This document shows positions 6,868 to 11,129 of a DNA stretch of 11,129 nucleotides, piece by piece; within the stretch, counting starts at the first letter, position 1, and each line of letters opens with the position of its first letter. Below the pieces are notes generated by a model, which did not search any database, was not told where the DNA came from, and worked only from the letters and a program-made list of their open reading frames with translations. The stretch spans positions 1 through 11,129 of the forward strand of contig CANOFK010000016.1 of NCBI GenBank assembly GCA_947565265.1, read 5' to 3'. The position numbers and the translations under genes are program-made. This DNA comes from an uncultured Clostridia bacterium. GTDB taxonomy: Bacteria; Bacillota; Clostridia; Oscillospirales; Acutalibacteraceae.

Positions 6868-7251
6868 ATGCCTACCAATAAGCTGGGCCGCATCACCGAG
6901 GACGTCAGCCGGGAGCTCTCGGCCATTATCCGCGAGTTAAAAGACCCCCGGGTCACCGGCTGCCTTTTAAGCGTGGTGCGGGTAGAGGTCACCAACGACC
7001 TCTCCTATTGCACCGCCTATGTCAGCACCGTAGAGGGCCTGGCGCGCACCCAAGAGGCCGCCAAGGGCCTCAAATCCGCGGCGGGCTATATCCGCCGGGA
7101 ACTGGGCCACCGGCTCAGCCTGCGCCATGTGCCGGAGCTGCTCTTTAAGCCCACCGATTCCATCGAGTACGGGGCCAATATCTCCCGGCTGCTCCACGGC
7201 CTGGATATCCCCGCGCCCACCGAGGAGGACGAAGAAAATGCTGGACTGTAA
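6868..7251 (+). CDS. rbfA: 30S ribosome-binding factor RbfA
   Basis: RbfA is a single KH-like domain protein that binds the 30S subunit near the 16S rRNA 5' end and helps late maturation and cold adaptation. The 127-residue product has the expected length and family pattern: a first helix RITEDVSRELSAIIREL, then KDPRV (25-29), strand VVRVEVTNDLSYCTAYVS, the ALKGLKSAAGYIRREL-like helix (here AKGLKSAAGYIRREL, 65-79), and RHVPELLFKPTDSIEYG (86-102). ATG 6868 is preceded by a near-perfect AAAGGAGG (6853-6860), which overlaps the infB stop, at a seven-base spacing. The last 14 bases overlap nrnA, and the acidic tail EEDEEN is encoded by the sequence that serves as the nrnA ribosome binding site. 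Confidence 0.96.
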   Translation: MPTNKLGRITEDVSRELSAIIRELKDPRVTGCLLSVVRVEVTNDLSYCTAYVSTVEGLARTQEAAKGLKSAAGYIRRELGHRLSLRHVPELLFKPTDSIEYGANISRLLHGLDIPAPTEEDEENAGL

Positions 7252-8221
7252 AGAAACCGCCGCCCTTTTGCGGGGCTGGGACGATATCCTGGTCATCTGC
7301 CACGAAAACCCGGACGGCGACGCCCTGGGCTCCCTGTTCGGCCTGGTGCGGGGCCTGCGGGCCCTGGGCAAGCAGGCCGGCTGGTACTGCGCCAGCCCCC
7401 TGCCCAAAAAGTTCGCCTATCTGGCCGAAGGCCTGCCGCCCCCGGTTGCCCCCCTGGCCAAACCCGCCCATATACTCACCGTGGATGTGGCCGACCAAAA
7501 ACTCCTGGGCGATGCCTGGGAAAAGTTCGGCCCCCACATCCCCTTGGCCATCGACCACCACGGCGTGCACCGGCCCTTTGCCGGGGCCTGCTGGGTAGAC
7601 CCCCAAAGCGCCGCTACCGCCGAGATGGTCTGGCTGCTGCTTAAGGAGCTCGCCGCCCCCACAGACGCCGCCACCCTGGGCTGCCTGTACACCGGCCTTG
7701 TCACCGACACCGGCTGTTTCCGCTACCGGAACGTGACCCCCCGCACCCTGCGTATTGCCGCCGATTTGCTGGAGCAGGGCGCCCCTGCCGGGGATATCAA
7801 CCAGCGTATTTATGAAAGCAAAAACCTGGCTGCTGTCCGGGCCGAGGTCATGGAGCTGAACACCCTGGAGGTTTTCTGCGGGGGCAAATGCTCCATGATC
7901 CAGATCCCCCGGTCCATCCTGGAGGCCACCGGCGCGGACGAAGGGGATATGGACGGCAGCGTAGGCCGCGCCGCTGCCGAGATTGAGGGCGTGCTCCTCT
8001 TTGTAAGCCTCAAGGAAAGGGAGGACGGCAGCATCAAGGCCTCCCTGCGGGCCAGCCCCCCGGCCAACGCGTCGGTCCTTGCCCAGCGTTTCGGGGGCGG
8101 CGGCCACACCGGGGCCGCGGGCTGCCCCCTGGACGGCCTGGACATGGCCGGGGCCCGGCTGAAAATGATAGAGGCCTGCACCCAGTATCTGGCCGAGATA
8201 GGATGTGCTCCCTCCCCATGA
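7238..8221 (+). CDS. nrnA: DHH-family oligoribonuclease/pAp phosphatase (NrnA-like)
   Basis: This 327-residue DHH/DHHA1 phosphoesterase belongs to the NrnA (YtqI) group, which degrades short RNA oligonucleotides and, in several species, removes the 3' phosphate of pAp. Metal-binding motifs of the DHH domain are visible in order: HENPDGDALGS (22-32), VDVAD (82-86), the name-giving DHH (106-108) and VTDTGCFR (155-162). The C-terminal DHHA1 domain ends with the substrate-binding glycine loop GGGGHTGAAG (286-295). ATG 7238 has GAGGAGG (7222-7228) nine bases upstream and sits inside rbfA. Its TGA overlaps the truB ATG (8218-8221). The position between rbfA and truB is the standard Firmicutes location. 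Substrate preference between nanoRNA, pAp and cyclic dinucleotide products cannot be read from sequence. Confidence 0.93.
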   Translation: MLDCKETAALLRGWDDILVICHENPDGDALGSLFGLVRGLRALGKQAGWYCASPLPKKFAYLAEGLPPPVAPLAKPAHILTVDVADQKLLGDAWEKFGPHIPLAIDHHGVHRPFAGACWVDPQSAATAEMVWLLLKELAAPTDAATLGCLYTGLVTDTGCFRYRNVTPRTLRIAADLLEQGAPAGDINQRIYESKNLAAVRAEVMELNTLEVFCGGKCSMIQIPRSILEATGADEGDMDGSVGRAAAEIEGVLLFVSLKEREDGSIKASLRASPPANASVLAQRFGGGGHTGAAGCPLDGLDMAGARLKMIEACTQYLAEIGCAPSP

Positions 8222-9123
8222 ACGGCGTTATCGTAGTAGACAAGCCCCAAGGTTTCACTTCCTTCGACGTGGTGGCCCTCATGCGGGGCCTTGCCAAAGA
8301 GCGGAAGATCGGCCACACCGGCACCCTGGACCCTATGGCCACCGGGGTGCTTCCCCTGCTGCTGGGCAAAGCCGCCAAAGCCGCCAGCCTGCTGCCGGAT
8401 ACGGAAAAGGCCTACCAGGCCGCCTTCCTCCTGGGCCAGCGGTTTGATACCGGCGATGTCACCGGCCGCCTGCTCCAAACCGACCCCACCCCCGTGCCCC
8501 GCCCCCTGCTGGAGCAGGCCCTGTCGGGGTTTTTGGGGGATATCCTGCAAGTCCCGCCCATGTACTCGGCGGTGTCCGTAAACGGCCAGCGCCTCTATAA
8601 GCTGGCCCGCCAGGGGGTAGAGGTAGAGCGCCCGGCCCGCCCGGTCCATATCAGCCGGCTGGTGCTGGAGTCCTACGACGAAACCACCCGCCAGGGCGTG
8701 CTGTCCGTGTCCTGTTCCCAGGGCACGTACATACGCACCCTCATCGAGGACATCGCCCAGGCCGCCGGCACCCTGGGGGCCATGTCCGCCCTGCGGCGCA
8801 CCCAGGCCTGTGGTTTTCCGGCCGATGCCGCCCTGCCCCTGCCCCGGCTGCGCCAACTGGCCGCCGAAAACCGCCTGGCAGAGGCCCTCCTCCCCACCGC
8901 CGCCCTGTTTCAGGCGTACCCGGCCACCACTGTCACCCAGGGGCAGGCCGTGCGTTTCTGCAACGGCGGCAGCCTGGATCTCGCCCGCCTGCCCCTGCCC
9001 AAAACCGCCCTTTCCCCCGGCCAGCGTTTCCGGGTTCTGGGCCCTGCCGGGGCCTTTCTGGGCCTGGCAGAGGCCCAGCCGGCCACCGGCCAGCTCAAAT
9101 TTCTCAAACTTTTCGCAGAATAG
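8218..9123 (+). CDS. truB: tRNA pseudouridine(55) synthase TruB
   Basis: TruB makes pseudouridine 55 in the T-loop of nearly all elongator tRNAs. The 301-residue protein starts with NGVIVVDKPQGFTSFDVV (2-19) and carries the catalytic-loop signature GHTGTLDPMATGVLP (32-46), with the catalytic Asp at 38. KAYQAAFLLGQRFDTGD and a QVPPMYSAV stretch follow, as in family members, and a PUA-like C-terminal region covers about 240-300. I prefer ATG 8218 because the family starts with M-N-G-x-x-x-x-D-K-P and the codon overlaps the nrnA TGA. An in-frame ATG at 8203 would add MCSLP. Neither start has a strong Shine-Dalgarno (only AGGA at 8200-8203), so coupled re-initiation after nrnA is likely. Confidence 0.96.
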   Translation: MNGVIVVDKPQGFTSFDVVALMRGLAKERKIGHTGTLDPMATGVLPLLLGKAAKAASLLPDTEKAYQAAFLLGQRFDTGDVTGRLLQTDPTPVPRPLLEQALSGFLGDILQVPPMYSAVSVNGQRLYKLARQGVEVERPARPVHISRLVLESYDETTRQGVLSVSCSQGTYIRTLIEDIAQAAGTLGAMSALRRTQACGFPADAALPLPRLRQLAAENRLAEALLPTAALFQAYPATTVTQGQAVRFCNGGSLDLARLPLPKTALSPGQRFRVLGPAGAFLGLAEAQPATGQLKFLKLFAE

Positions 9124-9134
9124 GGGGTGCCGCC

Positions 9135-10037
9135 ATGCAAGTGTTCGAAACTCTGGACCTCCCCGCCCAGCCGGCCTGTTCCGTGGCCCTGGGCGCCTTC
9201 GACGGCCTGCACCGGGGCCATATGGCCGTCATACAGGCCGCGCTGGCCACCCGGCTGGAACCGGCGGTATGCACCTTCCGCTCCAGCCCTTCCGGCGAGC
9301 CCATGCTCGCCACCCCTGCCCACAAGGCCCTGCTGCTCCGGCAGGCCGGCGTCCGGCGGCTCTACACGCTGGATTTCCCCTCCGTCAAAGCCATGCCCCC
9401 CCAAACCTTTGTGGAAGACGTCCTCTTCCGCCGCCTCCATGCCCGTCACCTCTGTTGCGGCGAGGACTTCCGTTTCGGCCATGCCGCTTCCGGCGATGCC
9501 AACCTGCTGGCCCGGCTCTGCCAGGCCGGGGGCGTCACCCTGTCCGTCCTCCCCCCCGTCACCGAGGGCGGCGAAAAGATCAGCTCCACCCGCATCCGCC
9601 AGGCCATCCGTGGGGGGGATATCCCGCTGGCCAACCGCCTGCTGGGCCGCCCCTTTGGTTTCACCCTGGAGGTCATCCACGGCAACCACTTGGGCTCCAC
9701 CCAGTTGGGCGCGCCCACCATCAACCAGGCCCTACCGGCGGGCTTTGTGCTGCCCCGTTTCGGGGTATACGCGGCCTGGTGCCGGGTGGGGGGGCAGGCA
9801 TACTATGGCGTATGCAATATCGGGGTCAAGCCCACCGTGGGCTCGGACTGCGTCCTGGCCGAAACCTGGATGCCCGATTTTTCCGGCGACCTCTACGGCC
9901 AGGAGATCCCCGTCAGCCTGCTGGCCTTCATCCGCCCGGAGCGCAAATTCCCCTCCCTGGAGGAACTCCGGGCCGAGATCCACCGCAACGCCCGCCAGGC
10001 GCAGGCCATCGCCCAAACCCTACAAACGGCCCCGTAA
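9135..10037 (+). CDS. ribF: Bifunctional riboflavin kinase/FAD synthetase (RibF)
   Basis: RibF phosphorylates riboflavin to FMN and adenylates FMN to FAD. The 300-residue protein has the nucleotidyltransferase domain first, with GAFDGLHRGH (20-29), GEDFRFGH (109-116) and ISSTRIR (149-155). The riboflavin kinase domain follows: IHGNHLGSTQLGAPTIN (181-197), GVYAAWC (210-216), NIGVKPTVG (228-236), ETWMPDF.GDLYG (243-255) and FIRPERKFPSLEEL. Two departures from the usual pattern stand out: the TFxPHP-type segment after the first strand is replaced by TFRSSP (47-52) and a short loop, and the kinase motif GFPTAN reads GAPTIN. The core acid ETW...DF and Thr of PTIN are kept. ATG 9135 follows an AGGGGGTG site that begins in the truB stop. 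It is the last operon gene, followed in eight bases by a terminator. Confidence 0.94.
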   Translation: MQVFETLDLPAQPACSVALGAFDGLHRGHMAVIQAALATRLEPAVCTFRSSPSGEPMLATPAHKALLLRQAGVRRLYTLDFPSVKAMPPQTFVEDVLFRRLHARHLCCGEDFRFGHAASGDANLLARLCQAGGVTLSVLPPVTEGGEKISSTRIRQAIRGGDIPLANRLLGRPFGFTLEVIHGNHLGSTQLGAPTINQALPAGFVLPRFGVYAAWCRVGGQAYYGVCNIGVKPTVGSDCVLAETWMPDFSGDLYGQEIPVSLLAFIRPERKFPSLEELRAEIHRNARQAQAIAQTLQTAP

Positions 10038-10044
10038 ACAACCA

Positions 10045-10085
10045 AAAGGCCCTCCAAGGCACAAACCTTGGAGGGCCTTTCTTTA
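10045..10085. terminator. Strong bidirectional intrinsic terminator
   Basis: Positions 10045-10059 pair perfectly with 10066-10080 to form a 15-bp stem with a six-base CACAAA loop. On the plus strand the stem ends in TTT followed by CTTTAT; on the minus strand it ends in TTT and a further T, then GGTTGTTT. It ends the operon after ribF and also the convergent kinase-thioesterase pair, whose last stop codon (10083-10085) lies just past the stem. Confidence 0.92.
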
Positions 10086-10577
10086 TGGAGCCGGCTGATC
10101 TCCACCCGGCCTAACCACCACATCCATCTCACCGGGTTCCGGCGGCTGAAAGCTGGCAGCCAGCTTGCCCAGCAGCCCTTCGTCCACATAATAGCTGTTG
10201 TCCTCCCCGGCCAGCACCGCGGCATTGCGCCGGGCGATGTTCTCCTGCCACACCGCCGCGGGCACGTCTATATAGTGCCACTGGGTGGCTATCCCCCTCT
10301 CCCGGAAGAACCCTTCCGCGGCCGCCCGGCTGTCCCTGGTCCAAAAGCCCCAGTCCAGCACCACGCCGGTCCCGGCCCCGGCAATTTGCGCCGCCAGGTC
10401 CAGCAGGTACCCTTGTACCACTCCGCACACCCGGTCGTGGTCCTCCCCCAAAGGCCCCAGCCGGGTCGTAAACTCGTCCACCGAAAGCAGCACCCTGCCC
10501 CCCTCTTTCAGCAGTTTCCGGCAGTACCAGCTTTTCCCGCTGGCAATTTTCCCGCACACCAATATTACGTTTGCCAT
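10083..10577 (-). CDS. Small P-loop ATPase/kinase-like protein (AAA_33 / zeta-toxin-like fold)
   Basis: This 164-residue protein has a Walker A motif GKIASGKS (9-16) after a short hydrophobic strand (VILVC). VLLSVDEF (29-36) and VVLDWGFWTRDSR (72-84) follow in the places where nucleoside and zeta-type kinases hold a catalytic acid and a Walker B-like strand. HYIDVPAAVWQENIARRN (101-118) resembles the LID region that supplies arginines. The order resembles small single-domain AAA family ATP-binding proteins of the AAA_33 type, which are mostly uncharacterised kinases or phosphotransferases. The substrate is not known, and no antitoxin-like partner is present, so I do not call it a toxin. ATG 10577 has AGGAGGG seven bases upstream, inside the thioesterase gene, which it overlaps by 13 bases. 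Its stop lies just beyond the shared terminator stem. Confidence 0.85.
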   Translation of the reverse strand: MANVILVCGKIASGKSWYCRKLLKEGGRVLLSVDEFTTRLGPLGEDHDRVCGVVQGYLLDLAAQIAGAGTGVVLDWGFWTRDSRAAAEGFFRERGIATQWHYIDVPAAVWQENIARRNAAVLAGEDNSYYVDEGLLGKLAASFQPPEPGEMDVVVRPGGDQPAP

Positions 10578-11005
10578 TCCAATCCCTCCTCATCTACAGC
10601 CGCCTCTGCCAGTCGATGGTACGCCGGCATCGCCTTGGCCAGCGATACCGGCCGGCCCGCCCGGTTGATAAAGCAGTGGGTGGTCCGCCCCTGGCAGCGG
10701 GGTTGGCCCGTAGCCCTGTCCCGCACCTGGTAGCCAAAGGCAATGCGGGTACGGGTGTAGCTCTCCAGCCGCACCAGCACCTCCACCGTGTCCCCAAAGC
10801 GGCACATGGACTGGTAGCGCGCCTCCACGCTAAGCACCGGGCTCACGATCCCCGCCGCCTCCAGCCCCTCATAGGGGAACCCCATCTCCTGCATAAAGTG
10901 GACCCGCGCCTCCTCAAACCACCGTATGTAGTTGGAGTGATGCACACAGTCCATCCGGTCCGTTTCATAGTAAAACACCCCCCGCACATACACCACGCTA
11001 GCCAC
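10565..11005 (-). CDS. Acyl-CoA thioesterase, 4HBT/YbgC family
   Basis: This hotdog-fold protein of 146 residues belongs to the YbgC/4-hydroxybenzoyl-CoA thioesterase group, which hydrolyses acyl-CoA thioesters; the acyl chain cannot be predicted here. The hallmark stretch reads FYYETDRMDCVHHSNYIRW (11-29), with the expected aspartates and the HHSNY segment, then FEEAR. The second half has SVEARYQSMCRFGDTVEV, the usual strand and helix-capping region, and QGRTTHCFINRAGRPV near the end. I chose GTG at 11005 because GGGAGG (complement of 11013-11018) lies seven bases before it and because family members begin with a short strand before Y-x-x-TD. An ATG at 11044 would add 13 residues that encode the Shine-Dalgarno itself. 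It is first in a two-gene unit with the P-loop gene. No clear promoter is seen upstream. Confidence 0.88.
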   Translation of the reverse strand: MASVVYVRGVFYYETDRMDCVHHSNYIRWFEEARVHFMQEMGFPYEGLEAAGIVSPVLSVEARYQSMCRFGDTVEVLVRLESYTRTRIAFGYQVRDRATGQPRCQGRTTHCFINRAGRPVSLAKAMPAYHRLAEAAVDEEGLEWQT

Positions 11006-11043
11006 CTGCACACCTCCCTGCATATCGCTTCTTTTTTGCGGCA

Positions 11044-11123
11044 CCTTTGCCTCCAGCGCCTTTGCCTCCGGCGGCCCAAGGGGCTTTGCCCCTTGGGAAT
11101 CCCCACCACCTTTGAAAAGGTGG
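11044..11123. repeat. Cluster of tandem and inverted repeats at right edge
   Basis: Three structures are packed together. A 15-bp unit occurs twice in tandem (11044-11058 and 11059-11073) with one mismatch. A 10-bp perfect inverted repeat, CCCAAGGGGC (11075-11084) and GCCCCTTGGG (11088-11097), surrounds TTT. An 8-bp inverted repeat, CCACCTTT (11106-11113) and AAAGGTGG (11116-11123), surrounds GA. No U-tract follows either stem on either strand, so these are not normal terminators. From memory, palindromes of this AAGGGGC-rich form recur in intergenic regions of Oscillospirales genomes, which would make this an interspersed repeat. That is unchecked, and the element may continue past the window edge. 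It lies upstream of the thioesterase start. Confidence 0.6.
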
Positions 11124-11129
11124 ACGAAA

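Noticed and set aside
5160..6995. 611-codon open frame on the minus strand opposite infB
   Set aside because: It is antisense to intact IF-2 with all GTPase motifs; the composition (His/Gly/Val/Asp-rich) is typical of an antisense shadow in GC-rich DNA.
8810..10114. 434-codon plus-strand frame overlapping truB and ribF
   Set aside because: Proline/arginine-rich shadow frame with no recognisable domain; truB and ribF occupy the same DNA in other frames with clear motifs.
10083..10577. Zeta-toxin of a toxin-antitoxin pair
   Set aside because: The P-loop fold is compatible, but the neighbouring gene is a thioesterase and no antitoxin-like gene is visible.
1..11129. CRISPR array, tRNA/rRNA genes, insertion sequences, phage or biosynthetic cluster
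   Set aside because: No spaced direct repeats, cloverleaf sequences, transposase frames or specialised enzymes were seen; the window is almost fully filled by housekeeping and sporulation genes.

Overview
The window looks like a chromosomal segment of a GC-rich, spore-forming member of the Clostridia. An Oscillospirales (Ruminococcaceae/Oscillospiraceae-like) genome fits best. The evidence is two late-sporulation genes (spoVAC, spoVT), strong AGGAGG ribosome binding sites, the Firmicutes gene order rimP-nusA-ylxR-ylxQ-infB-rbfA-nrnA-truB-ribF, and strongly G/C-ending codon use. The family-level assignment is an inference.

Layout. Positions 1-49 hold a two-part palindrome, directly followed by the minus-strand spoVAC (52-495). 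A 229-base divergent intergenic region separates spoVAC from the plus-strand spoVT (725-1264). A sigma-A-type promoter (1325-1353) and a structured leader with a GCGA-capped hairpin (1377-1402) then begin the nusA-infB operon. This operon runs to 10037 with almost no gaps: rimP, a frameshifted GNAT acetyltransferase gene, nusA, rnpM (ylxR), an L7Ae-family gene (ylxQ), infB, rbfA, nrnA, truB and ribF. Many junctions overlap by 4 to 14 bases or carry a clear Shine-Dalgarno sequence, so translational coupling is likely. A perfect 15-bp bidirectional terminator (10045-10080) closes the operon. Two overlapping minus-strand genes converge on it from the right: a small P-loop kinase/ATPase-like protein and a 4HBT (YbgC-like) thioesterase. 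The right edge (11044-11123) holds a cluster of tandem and inverted repeats that looks like an interspersed repeat element.

How the genes work together. The operon joins transcription elongation/termination (NusA), ribosome assembly and RNA processing (RimP, RbfA, RnpM, the L7Ae protein), translation initiation (IF2), tRNA modification (TruB), oligoribonucleotide/pAp turnover (NrnA) and flavin cofactor synthesis (RibF). The terminator-like leader hairpin upstream of rimP and a second terminator-like hairpin at the nusA stop suggest attenuation inside an operon that encodes a termination factor. That would allow autogenous control, but this is inference.

I do not see a novel defence, mobile or biosynthetic system. 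The points most worth a second look are the broken acetyltransferase gene between rimP and nusA, the leader and intra-operon hairpins, and the two edge repeats.
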